From positions 224,127-288,126 of the forward strand of contig VSDK01004685.1 in the NCBI GenBank assembly GCA_009767595.1: a stretch of DNA of 64,000 bases. The letters run 5' to 3'. Numbering within the stretch: the stretch's first letter is position 1; each line of letters begins with the position of its first letter. This DNA comes from Symbiodinium kawagutii. Its lineage: Eukaryota > Sar > Dinophyceae > Suessiales > Symbiodiniaceae. The notes beneath the pieces were generated by a model. That model saw only the letters and a program-made list of their open reading frames with translations. It did not search any database and was not told the origin of the DNA. The translations under genes were made by a program, and so were the position numbers. Below are positions 44,820-57,100 of this stretch, piece by piece.

Positions 44820-47060
44820 CACCACTGGTGATATACCCTACCACTAGTGATTTTATACACCTATCTACTATATTGTTGTCTATTGTATCTCTACTCATTG
44901 ATCTCTATCTACACCTATCTACTCAATTTCATCATGGATTCCTGTGGACCAACAACAATAACACCTATCGACTAATGCTTAGTCGTTTATATCACTTATC
45001 ACATTTATACATACATCGTTGGGTTGGGATATCATATCTGTCTGTTGAAATATCACTTATCATATCTGTCTGTTGGGATATCATTTTGCTGGGATATCAT
45101 CTTAATGGTCGATATAGATCATTTGGTTGGGATATGTGGTTTGTTGATCATCTTCTTTATCCTTTATATCATAAAAAATGATACCATTTATACCATCTAT
45201 ATTATGATTTACTGGAATTCATCATTTATACTGGTTTTCAACGGTTTTCATCATTCTTAAAGCAAAATACCCAGTATAGAATAACCATTATACCAGTAAA
45301 TCTAAAACTATCCCTGTTGATTTATCATTTTTATCTACAACAATTGGCTATAACCATTCTAACTGTATATAATTGTGATGGTTGTTCTATAGAATTTCTA
45401 TTTCATCATTTCTCCCTGTCCACTGTTTTCCCTATTGTTATTGGTGGAAATCCCCTATTAGTTGGCTGGTTAATATTGACCCATTGCCATTTCTCCCTGT
45501 TAACCACCTGTAACCCCACTGGTGACGTCCGCCGAAAAACTGTCGCTCCTGGGGGGCACTGGGACTTGCCGGGGCCCTGCTTCCTGGCGACGAAGCCACC
45601 GTTGAACCCACATGGTGTGACGTTGGGTGCGCACCGTGATCGCTAAGGAGTGGTGGTTCAAGATGAATTCACCAATGATGAAATGGTTGATGAATGGTTG
45701 ATGAAATGGTTGATGAATGGTTGATGAATGGTTAATGCCCATTGAATTGATGGTTGATGAATGGTGCCCATCATGCAATTAGATGCTTCAGGATTGGATG
45801 GTTGATGAACGCCCAATGAATGGCTAATTGATGGTAAATGTATGGTTGATGAATGGTTGACGGTTCAACACGATTCCTAACGACAGTCTGTGGCCTACGA
45901 TTGTTCATGGCGTTAAGATCGTGATGCTCAATGGTGGACTGAGGATCCAGAAAAATGCCAATCTGGTGGGTGGTTTGAGCCGCTCTGAAAAATATGAAGC
46001 AATCAATCAACTTTCCAAAACTATTGAGAAAATAACAAATGTTTGAAACCACCAATCAGTTGTGATTAATGGAAAAAAGCGAACCATCATTATCACGCTC
46101 ATTGAATGATGATCATAGATACTGATGAACTACGCATGAACCATCAACAGTATATATATATATATATAATCATGACGACTGATGGTTAGTCATGGCTACC
46201 AGTGATGTTTAACCACCGTCCATCACGGTCCAGTTGTACTGTCAAGTAGTCAAGAGTGGTCGACCAAATACACCCAAGGGAATCCGGTACAACCTGACAA
46301 GATCGAAGCCTTCTGGAAGAGTGGGACTGAACAGCAACGGCTGTCTTTCACATGAGTTCACCCACACAATAGTATCCAGCTAAAGGTACGTGACTGAGGC
46401 TGTAGTGCAGCCAAAATGGTCCCTGATTGAACAAAATAATGAGCACAATGGCGGTGTAAACCATGCTACAAAATACCCAAGCCCGTGTGCTGCATCGATG
46501 GCGGTATTTTTACATCCCAAGGTCCCAATGTGACCAAAACCATAGCTATAGACCCTCATAATCAGCTTGGGATGTTGTGTAAATCACTTGAAATCGCACA
46601 CCATGGCACTTAGAAACCGCCTCATATTGTTGCTGGTTGATGATGTCGATAGATTGATAGGTTCAATGGACAAATAGCCAGATAGGTAGCAACGTAGGAT
46701 AACGTAGGTGGGTATGTACAGAAAGGAAATACTGTGTATGCATATATATATATATATATGTGTGCGTACCCGCGTATTGCATGTTGGTTGTCATTCTGAT
46801 GGTTGGCTACATCCTCTAATGGATCCCTCCTCGATAATGGCATCCAACTGTTTGGTTGATGATTTTGTCAACTGTTGGTCCCGTCCTTGAATTATATGTC
46901 CTACATTTGAATGGCTGCATGTGCATATAAACGTGCATATGGCTGTATTAAAAAACATCATATAAATACATACAACCAAAACAACACGAAACAACAATAA
47001 AACAACATCAATCATATTTATTGATAATTTGATGACTGCTATGTTATCAACCACAATATG
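44820..47060. repeat. AT-rich and GATGAATGGTT repeats, no gene recognised
   Basis: TATCTAC/ATATCAT-rich DNA at 44820-45300 and ATGGTTGATGA tandems at 45660-45870. A family-2 hairpin copy is at 45968-46053 and AT microsatellites at about 46150 and 46743. A GC-rich island at 45525-45640 is open on both strands (plus frame includes RSWGALGLAGALLPGDEA) and might be an exon. Confidence 0.5.
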
Positions 47061-47064
47061 TTGT

Positions 47065-47244
47065 TTATACAAATATAAATAAACAAATATAAAATAAAAC
47101 GACCAACATTATCATCAATCCCCATACATAGTCATTGCTTGGTTCCCTCGATTCGACAACTCGGATTCCAACTGCTGCCTCTTTCACCTTCGCAGCGGCC
47201 TTTCTGGCCTGCAGCTTTGGAGTTGGCACAGCTATGCTAAGCAT
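47065..47244 (-). CDS. Small ORF or last exon with a C-terminal membrane anchor
   Basis: 59 codons ATG to TAA. The N-terminal half is basic and helical (KLQARKAAAKVKEAAVGIR), followed by SREPSNDY and one strongly hydrophobic C-terminal segment, WGLMIMLVVLFYICLFIFV, directly before the stop: the layout of a tail-anchored protein. An acceptor-like CTGCAG|GCC at about 47214 suggests it may be the last exon of a longer gene. Family not recognised. The plus strand is also open in part (AASFTFAAAFLACSFG). Confidence 0.4.
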   Translation of the reverse strand: MLSIAVPTPKLQARKAAAKVKEAAVGIRVVESREPSNDYVWGLMIMLVVLFYICLFIFV

Positions 47245-48639
47245 CCCGAATCACTCCCCAACGGCCCCACGACCGGAAAAATGAAGCTTGATACTGGCTA
47301 GTAGTGGTTAATGCTTAATCACTACAGATGATACCTTACGACCTTCAGCATGCTGACTTGAAGGCTGATAACTTTACAACCATCCTAGAAAGTAACATGT
47401 TAAAAGGACCCAGAGCCCACCGCAGATCCTCAGCGAAATGCACAGACATATTCAGAGGCCAACCATGGTAAACTTGTTGGTAGTTGACTAGCATTCTGCA
47501 CTAGAACATAACTAGAGTTTGTGTTGGCTTTGAGAAGCCCCATCGAGTAAGCAATCCGACCCTGCATAGCGGGACTATGCGGGGGTGTTCGCCCACATTC
47601 GATTAATAGATCCGCTTGTTTGAATCAATCGACATACTGTAGTGGCAAATGCAAATATGGCCTGGATTGAGAAAAATATGTTTGGACTCGATCTTACCAA
47701 ATCTATCTTTCAGAGGAGCTCATTTAACATAGTGGCGGTTAGTGGTTGATAATGGCCAACCATATCAGTCATACTGTGGTTATGAATCAACCAACGAATT
47801 CTGACATCAGCCTCAGTTGGACAATTCTTAACCTGGACATCAGCTGTGGCTGGACATTGCTGAGTCTCTCAACTGCGGAAGTGAAGAGCCTATGACCAAA
47901 AGAAGTACTTCGAACCACCAAACTCTAGGATGATTTGGATGCCAACAATGCGTACCACCATCGCTGAGGTATATAGAATCATGATCGCACATGTCTGTGG
48001 CGTATCATTGGGTGCTCTTGGTCACATCCAGTTCTTGTGGGAAGATGCACATGTCTACAAAGTTCCGCTGCTTTGAGCAGTTTGCCTATCCAGCAAGCTA
48101 ATTTGGATGTGTCAACCAGCAACACATGGCCAGCAGCCAGCAGTGTCACCACACTGACTGGAGATCACGGACATCTCTGTGGTACCCAAGATCTCCGGGG
48201 TGATTCCAATCCGAGTTCATCATCTTGGCTTCGTAATGTTTGAACCTGTACGGAAGAATCACCAACAATAAGCAACAATCATGGCACTTCATCATGGAAA
48301 TCGTGATAATAAAAGCTCCTTGGGGATCATAATCGACAATGAGGAGGCTTAAGAATGGTTGTACCCTGTAGCAACCAAACACAGCAGGGAGAAATCAGCA
48401 TCTCCAATCAGTGAATGGTCTTGAAATGGTGGATTTTTCTACCCAATGCTAGACGGCTAAACAGCCTGGATCGTGCAAGCCGGAAAAAACGAAAACCCAC
48501 AATTGAGAATCAAACACTTTTTGTTGTCAAAGAAAATCTTGACAAACAACGGTGATGGTAAGATCCATATATTGACTAACAACCATCATTTTTGCCAGAA
48601 ATGGCAGGTGATTTCCCAAACATATCAGGCGCCGGTCAC

Positions 48640-48815
48640 TAACGGTTCTGGACCTCCCATGAGTCATGGCGTGGCTCCAGCTGGCCTCATCTCGTTCCTC
48701 GAACTGCTCTTCCAAGACGTCAAAATCGAACATGGCCGCGGGTCCCGACGGAGACCGAGCGCGACAAGCCGTCCGCGTGGATGGCGGAACGTCCAAGTGG
48801 ACAGTGGACATGGAT
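48640..48815 (-). CDS. Exon-like GC-rich island, product not recognised
   Basis: One minus frame reads STVHLDVPPSTRTACRARSP and then MFDFDVLEEQFEERDEASW, ending near a GC donor (GATGAG|GCCAGC). The plus strand has a competing frame (LISFLELLFQDVKIEHG). By position it could be a late exon of the M23 peptidase gene, but no sequence link supports that. Confidence 0.3.
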
Positions 48816-49929
48816 GGATGGATCCCCTGCCACCACTAGTGACACCATCCTCGACCATGGTCTACCATCACTAAGCATCACTATTGTTAGCTAGAATGTT
48901 CGGGTGACTTTATGGCTGAAATATCATTGAAAATATAGTGGACTTTGACCACTCGCGTGATGAAGCTCTTGCTGGTCGTCATCCTGTAATCGCGATGATC
49001 AAAATGTCGATGATTGATCATGTGTACCCATGGAAAGTCGAAGATTTCCAGTTTCTGAGCTTGTCAAAGCGACAAGTTGTTAAAATCTACAGCTTGGTTC
49101 TTGCCCACTTTGATGAAAAATCTGAACCAAACTGCTGAAGGATTGCTGTCGGCAGGTGACTGTGACAGGGGACAGTCAATAGTGGGCAGGATGCAGGGCT
49201 TGTCTTTCTGCGAAGCTGACCTTCCCAAGTGAACATTATAAATTCAATAGATGGTGGCTTCTCAAAAGGGTACCCCAAAATCAGTGTATGGTTGCCATTT
49301 GTTACCCATATTTTGAGGGACCACCAGTTTAGGAAATCGTTTCATGGATCATAGATCATGGGAGTAGGACAGATATCTCTTGCGAAATTCTTGCAATTCC
49401 CAATTGATCAAAATCGATTCTTTGGGTTGGGGACCCCATAGGTAATGTAAATGCAGAGGTGCCCATTCCATATCGTGACAGAATGGCTGGTTTCCCAGAG
49501 TTTCCCAGGGTTTCCGAGGGTAAACAATGGGTTTCCCAGGAATTGTCAGGGGGTTCCGGAGGATTTTCAGACTTTCCCAAAGATTTTTGCGATTCCCAAC
49601 CAATTTTCAATCAACAATTGATTGGGCAAATGGGGGACCCACCATCCGCTCAAAATGCTGGCGATCAACTTCCACAGGAATCCCATAGAGATGGTTCAGC
49701 ACCAAAGGACAACATGAATCGTTGTCATAAACCCAACCGTTCACCATCGCTTCGCCCATGTCAAATCGCCTTAAGTTTTCATTTGTAGGTATATGGAAAT
49801 ATTAGTATTAGGTATTTATATGGAATACACATGTATGATATGCACAATGTACATGCAAACATTTATACACAAATTCATATACAATCATATATCTATAAAC
49901 ATCTTTGAGTACCATCAAACCTTTCCTCC

Positions 49930-50110
49930 ATCCCTCTGCGTGTGACACTTTGTGACGATTCTGAAAGCCCAAAAAGTTGCGCTTGGCCCATGGACGACAC
50001 ACCTGCCACAGGCCATCCTTTTCGCAACCTCGCCGGCAGCAGTGTAGCAGTGCCCCTCATGGCACTCGAAGTGCCCGACCTGCAACAACCCAGTGCCAGT
50101 TGGTTGTTAC
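49930..50110 (-). CDS. Exon-like island, possible late M23 exon
   Basis: After acceptor GGCGAG, one minus frame contains LRKGWPVAGVSSMGQ, whose P-V-A-G resembles the segment that follows P-F-A-F in M23 proteins of this type. The phase does not close directly onto the 51138-51197 exon, so it is only a candidate. Another frame (VAKRMACGRCVVHG) does close. Confidence 0.25.
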
Positions 50111-51137
50111 TGGTTTCAACTATGCATCACTAAGCCTTAGAAGCCTTCGAACTCACCATCCCTTTTCCATCTGCCGTGACTAAGCCATTGTCAAGCCACG
50201 GCAAATATATTAATCCGTCAATGGTCAACAAGCTTCAACATTGCCACACCTTTTGAAACTACGAGTGCATGTTGCAACACCGTCAGTTTTAGTGCCTGAC
50301 GATGTCCGCGAGCGGCGACAATGATTTTCCGCAATCGTATCAATCAAATTGTCCAAGGTGTCCGTGCGCTCATCATTTGTTGCGTGCGCGGTACGCACGT
50401 CCCACGGTTGTCAACAGAGGTACCAAACTGTTGGGATAACGTGTGAACTATTCAGGCGAAGGTAGTTGGGATCCTCTCCCATTTATTGTACTCTACATAT
50501 CCTAGTTACTAGGAGATCTGATATTCACATGCACAGGGAAAACACTCACTCATCTTTAATTACTAAAGGTAGTTGATGATGTTCCTCCACACATTGCTTG
50601 TTTACATAAAATGTGTAGCTCTTTGTTTCCTTTACCATTGTTGGTTAAAATCTCGATGTTCAGTTGGTTCACATCCATATTTGCTTGTTGGCTGGCTGTA
50701 TGCCGCTAATTTACTCTTACTGCCAACCTCATCCAGTCTCGACTATGGGCAACTAGTAGCAACGTATACGTTTACCATGGTTAAGCACCATTAGCCATTG
50801 ATTCACCGTCATACACCACTAACAGACATCACTAACCATCAATTCACAGCTTTATTTAACCATTAAGTATCTATTCAACCATTCATGTAACCATTACTTC
50901 GACCCCACGTAATCATCACTCTTAGCCAGCCATCAGCCCTGAAACGTCATGAATCAACCATCATTAACCACCTTTTAACCATATTTAACCACCATTGATC
51001 GCCATTCACCACTATGAACCACCATGAATTAACCGCCACTAACCACTATCAACCACTATTAAGTACTATCAACCACCATTGACCCACCACCAAGCACCAC
51101 CAAGCACCTCCAAGCACCACCCCGGAGTGGCGCTCAC

Positions 51138-51197
51138 CTCGGTGGCAAAGGCGAAAGGCACGGAGGCAGCTTCAGCTTCACTCGACTCGTGCACCTC
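51138..51197 (-). CDS. M23 exon: last strand, PFAF
   Basis: Twenty codons, EVHESSEAEAASVPFAFATE, directly continuing PHLHV. Acceptor GCCCAG|GAG, donor GAG|GTGAGC. A GC-rich island in repeat DNA. Confidence 0.85.
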
Positions 51198-54100
51198 CTG
51201 GGCGTGGGAGTGACAAGGACCCAAGGTGCTGAAGAGCAACCGTGTTAGAAACAGATGGCGAACTGGGTCAGCAGTTAACCAACCAATGGCTGGTTATAAT
51301 GGTTAACAATAGGGGATGATAAATAGAAACTATGGGGGATATACCAGGTATATATGGCGATGGGTCAATATTGACCAACCAATTTCATGGGGGATAATAA
51401 CCAATAATAATAGGGAAAACGATGAGTAATGATGGGGAACCAGGCGTACAGGGTTTTGACCCAAAGCCATATCATGAACCAGCAAAGGTGGTAGAACTAA
51501 GGCAACAAGTAGGTGGTGGTTGATCAAACCAGGTGGTAAACACAACTAGGTGGTATCACACGTGGTTGATCATGGATAATTGACCAGGTGGTATAACTAA
51601 GGTAGGTGGTTTATCAACCTTGGATAGAAACAATTACCCAGGTGGTACCCCCAAATCATCCCCTATTAGTTTTTCTTAGCAATAGCCAACCATAACGTGA
51701 GGGGTTGCCTGTTTCTAGAAATGCCTATATGAACCAGTGATGATTCATTAACATTATTGCTTACTTAACAAGTGTAAATTTAGCTAATCATCAAGGTGGT
51801 TCATCGACGGTTATCACTGGTTTGGCTGGAAAATCTAGAGGAAAACCTTGTATTTGATGCTGTCAATTTTCCTATAACCAAACCAGCAATAATGACAATC
51901 ATCAACATGTGGTTCATTTGTAGTCGTTCTGCTTGACGACCATTACCATCAACCGTTGTCAAATGATATCAATAATCAACAAGCCAGTAATGAAGCATAA
52001 CTACGATGTTTCACCTGAGGAGCACCAATGGTACATGGTGATTACCACAATGACATGTTTTTTCCCCAACTATCGGTGATAGTAAAAATCATTATATATA
52101 TATATATATATACACGTTGTCTTGTCTTTGTCTTGATCAAAGCAACGATCGAACAGTTGGCAATGATCTATTACTGCAGTTATATGCAAGTAAACACCGA
52201 GTCATTGTTAAAAAATCACAGGCACACTGCTTTAGTTGGTTCCTTGCTTGATGTCTTGACGAACCAACAAAACAATCAGAGATGTTGGGTTTTACAAGCA
52301 TGGTTGATCCCCAGCAAAGAGCTCCGGAACCCAAACCCATCAGATTGACAGCATTGCACAATTGGTAGATTACCCCATGAAAAACAACGCACTCACAGGT
52401 TTTTTAGGCCATAGTATAGGTACAGGTTTCTTCACGCTGCCCAGCCGCAGCACGTAATTCCCAGCCTGTCCTTACCAATCGTGGTCCCCCTCCACACCAG
52501 GTGGTTTTAGAACTGGCACTGGCCAACAGCACCCCCATGCTAATGAGCAGATGTGGTGGGATGCTTGTGACAAATCTATTCACATCATTCCCATCCCCAG
52601 TATACACGAAACAAAACAATTTACATACTTGTGCATATATGTACATGAAAAACAACCAAATATATGCATATATAAATATGAATACATTAATATGTATATA
52701 TATATATAAGTAATATATACGATATATATATATATATATATGTGACATATGTGTACAAATGTATAAATGTACACACACACATGTATGCACATTGTACATT
52801 ACACGCATGCAAAAAGAAATACATACGTACAGTTAGACAAACGTTTATACGTAAATGCACATGTATGGTGAATATACTGAATGTTGCCAAAAGTGTATAT
52901 ATATATATTTATTTATATACATGTAAACAATTCTATGTCGTGCAAATGCATGAAGAAAACCGTATAACAACCACTACAACCAACCAACAAGGCTATCAAA
53001 AACCTTTTTTTCCAGTGCCTTACTTTCAACAAAAACTACTGGTGATTGGCTCCCTGGTGAGTGGTTTCAACTCCTATGCAAAATATGCTTGTCAATCAAC
53101 CCTTTGTGAATACTTACTAGAGAAAATTAGCAAACTGTCAATCAAACCAGCAGCCAGCATCTGTTGATCCATCAGTTTGTTGCCTATTATCCCTTATCAA
53201 CCATCATTAGCCAGTATGAACCATAAGTTCATCATAGAAAATGCCATGGCTCCCATTCTATGATTAAGGTACTGGTTAACTATGATGAACCACCTTGATG
53301 ATTAGCTAAATTTACCCTTGTTAACTAATCATGTTAATCATCACTGGTTCATACTGGTAACCTCATAACCATGCTGGTTGACCACCTTGAGGTTACCACC
53401 ATTGCCACCAACCTCACCTGAGATCCCGAGCCACGTGGAGATGAGGCGTGGGGCAAAAGCCCACAGCTCCGCTGCGAGCGATGCATTGGCCGCGAGCAAC
53501 GGCTGCACCAACGTCCACCAGCACCGCCTCCAGTGGCGCCGTGGTCAGCAGCGGTGGTTGGTTGAAGGTGGTGATTTACGATGGTTGAAATCATGGTGAA
53601 TGGTTGGTGGATGGCTGGTGAATGGCTGGTGAATGGTTGGTGAAGGGTGATGATTCATGAGAAATCATTTTGAAATGGTTGGTAAATCGTTGGTTAATGC
53701 TTCAGTTCACGGTGATGAATAGCCAACAAGCAGTGATGGTTCATGGGAGAAACCCATGATCAATGGAGATTCCTGACATCTTCCATTCACCAAAAATTCA
53801 CGGTCGGAATGTCATGATGATTGGAGATTCAGTGGTGAAGCTATCGCAAGATGTGATGGTACGTCACCAGCGATCGATCAAGCATATGCGAAATAGTTGA
53901 CTTGGAGTCAACACAAGAAATATGACCAGAAATGTTTTCATATAGGAATTCTATGCCCCCAATGATTCAACTCTTGAAGTGTCTATGCTTCCAAGAATTC
54001 TTCAAACAGAATAGACACCTTCACCCATCATACTAAATTGGTAGTAACAGGATGCCAACGTTGGAACTGGCCACCAGTGCAATGATGGAAAGCTGGCAAT

Positions 54101-57100
54101 AGAAACCTTCAAAGTGCTATGATGCGTGTGTGTCATTTGGGGGCTGCGTTTTGCTACCTGCTTACCCATGGCCCACCCATGGCCCAACCATGGCCCAACC
54201 ATGGCCTCCAGGTGTACATACTCCACCCAAGTGCCATCGTTTTGGTGAACCGTCAGCTGATTCCACTTGAAGAAGTTCTCCACGTCGATGCCTCAACGCT
54301 TCGTTGGTTGGAGTGTCCCAAGATGAATCGTCCCAGGGTGGTGGTAAGGACACCCAAAAAGCGTAGCCTAGACTTTGCACCTGTTCACATCTATCAAGGC
54401 AAGATTCAAACCCTGCTTATGAACCATTAGGTGTCATTCATCGTGCTAAGTGAATGTTTCTAGGCATTGTTAGTATTTAACATCATTCGCCACTATTTTT
54501 AAACATCATCAACCTTTATCAATCATGATCCATCTTTTTTGATAACCACAATTGACCCTCATCAACCGTTATCCACTATTCTTGACTACCACCATCTTAT
54601 ACACGTTAGCCCGTGGTGCAGCCGACTGCTAGTGTGAATGACGGGCTAGTTATTGAAAACCATTTTGAAGCATAATTCATAATCATTGATTGACCATTAC
54701 AAAACATTATTAATCGTTATGAACCACTAGCAACCATTATCAAGCAATGAATTAGCCATCATCAACCATGGTAAATCACAAATCACGATCACTTCCAACC
54801 GGGCATTGTACCGCTGCCATCCTGCCCTAACATGGTCAACCCATCCGTTCATGGTAAATAACTCATTGTAACTATTAGAACGTGGTAACGGTTCTAACAA
54901 TGGAGAATACTGATTGGTTTTTGGGTATTAATAGCTAAGGATGGCAAATGATGGTCCACGAAAAGTGGTGACTGTTGCACCACTGGCACCACCCAACTTG
55001 AACTGACACTTACAATCAGTACATACATTACATCATATTCCACAATCCAAATTGGATAGTGATCTTGGATATCCTGATGACATAAGAAAGCCTACGATCA
55101 CTCGGACCGCCAAGTAGTTTCCACGATGAACAGGAGCAATCTCCAAGCCACCATTGACCATTGCTTCTAGCTTCTTCTGCTTGATATCTTCCCAACAAAC
55201 CATGGGTGAGTGGTTTCTCCGCAAGGACCTCCAAAATCAACTGGTAGAAAAAATAAGTCTATGCCCAACAAACCATTGCATGGCACCCCCCAGTTTGACC
55301 AACAGCGGGTAGAACATGGAGCTGTAACAAGTGATATCGGGCCCCTGAGCCGGAGATATGTTCTGTCAAGGGTAGCTGTCCAACTGCTCACGTCTTCAGG
55401 GTGATTTCTGTGGCTGGAACGAAAGGGTGGTGCCCCGTTGGACCCAAACAAAGGCATTCTCTAGATGGATTTGTCTGTAAATGGCGATACGTACTAGGCA
55501 TCCTATGATAGCCATTGGTAGTAGGGCAACCACAAATGACTTGTGGCGACACTATTTCTGAAACCCATATACCAATCTGTTCGCGAGTCATCACCCACCA
55601 CCACAGCAGTTGAGGATCGATCTTGCCAACCACGAGGACCGATGTTTCGAGATTGTTGCTGTCCATTGTTGTTGATGCTGCTGGTTGGTCAACCATTATT
55701 CACTCATCATTAAGCGAAAAAAATAACCATCAATACAATACAATATTGTTATTTGCCCATCATGACCCAACAGCATTGATCATCAACCATCAATCAACCA
55801 TCACGTTCATGAGGAATATCACAAACCAATATGATCATTATTCACCACGATCAACCAATATCAACCAGTATTTCACCACAAATTTCTCATTCTTAAGCCA
55901 TCAACCAACACAAAGTCACTACATAGCCATTGGTTTCTTGACCATCACCGTGGTGCCATCACAGCAGCTGTGAGTGCGCCTGACACGGTCTCGTGATCAC
56001 GACGTAACGTGACCTGACTGCAGCGCGATGAAGATGGTGACATGGTACCAGAAAGTGGGTTGGGTGATTTCAAGCCATGACTATGGTTGATTTGCATGTA
56101 GTGGTCATGGTTGTTTGCTGAATTAGTGGTTTATGATGCTTAATGATGATTAATAATAGTGGTTAATTAGTACTTAGTAATGGTGAATACTGATTCACAA
56201 TGATCGGTACTGGTGGGTGGTTATAAGCTATCCGAATAATATCACTCCACCTTATAAATCAACCGGGCATCCCCCACATTGGAGAAAAACATATTTGAAA
56301 CCATTAGATATTAGAGGTACTAGGAGGTATTAGGAGGCACTAGGAGGTATTAGGAGGCACTAGGAGATATTGGGAGGTATACATTGGGAGGTATTAGAGG
56401 TCTTAGGAGGATTCACCCAAATAGTCCATCAACCAGGTATCCCAAATATACATCCCAAATATTGGAGGTATCCTAGCCATCAGCCTGATAATTGTACTTA
56501 GTAGATGAGAAATGCGGATAGGATATGATAGGAGATGATTTATGATATAGAGATAGTGATTCACAGCCTCATGGATGATGGATAGAGATGGTCAGTGTAC
56601 CGATGGGTTGATGACGGTCAAGCCCTCGGTTGAAAATGATTGGTAATTCGTCGTTGTGTATAGTAAACCATCATGAATAATGGTTATTTGATGGTTAACC
56701 ATGATTAATTCATCGTTGATGGTTAATAATGGTTAATAATAAAGTAATATGATGATGATCAATGACGGCTAGGCCTTTGAAGTTGTTTAAGACTCGGGAG
56801 AGTAAATAACTTGGATATATTTTGATCAATGTTGGCTTCAATTGTACTTGGTGGTCAGTTGTAGTTCTGGTCGGTTATTTCCCCGTCTGTAGTTGTACCA
56901 AGTTGTACCTACCATCAGGTTCTAAGTGTCCATCACTTCTACTTGTCCATCGACCATGAAAGAACTCGTGATTTGTGCCTTCGTATCGCCAATGAACGAT
57001 GACCTCTGCTACCAACAATAAACCCGTTACTTTACCTGTGAGGATCAAGCATTATCTCCATCATCAACCATCAATGCATCGTAAACACATGATAGTCTTG

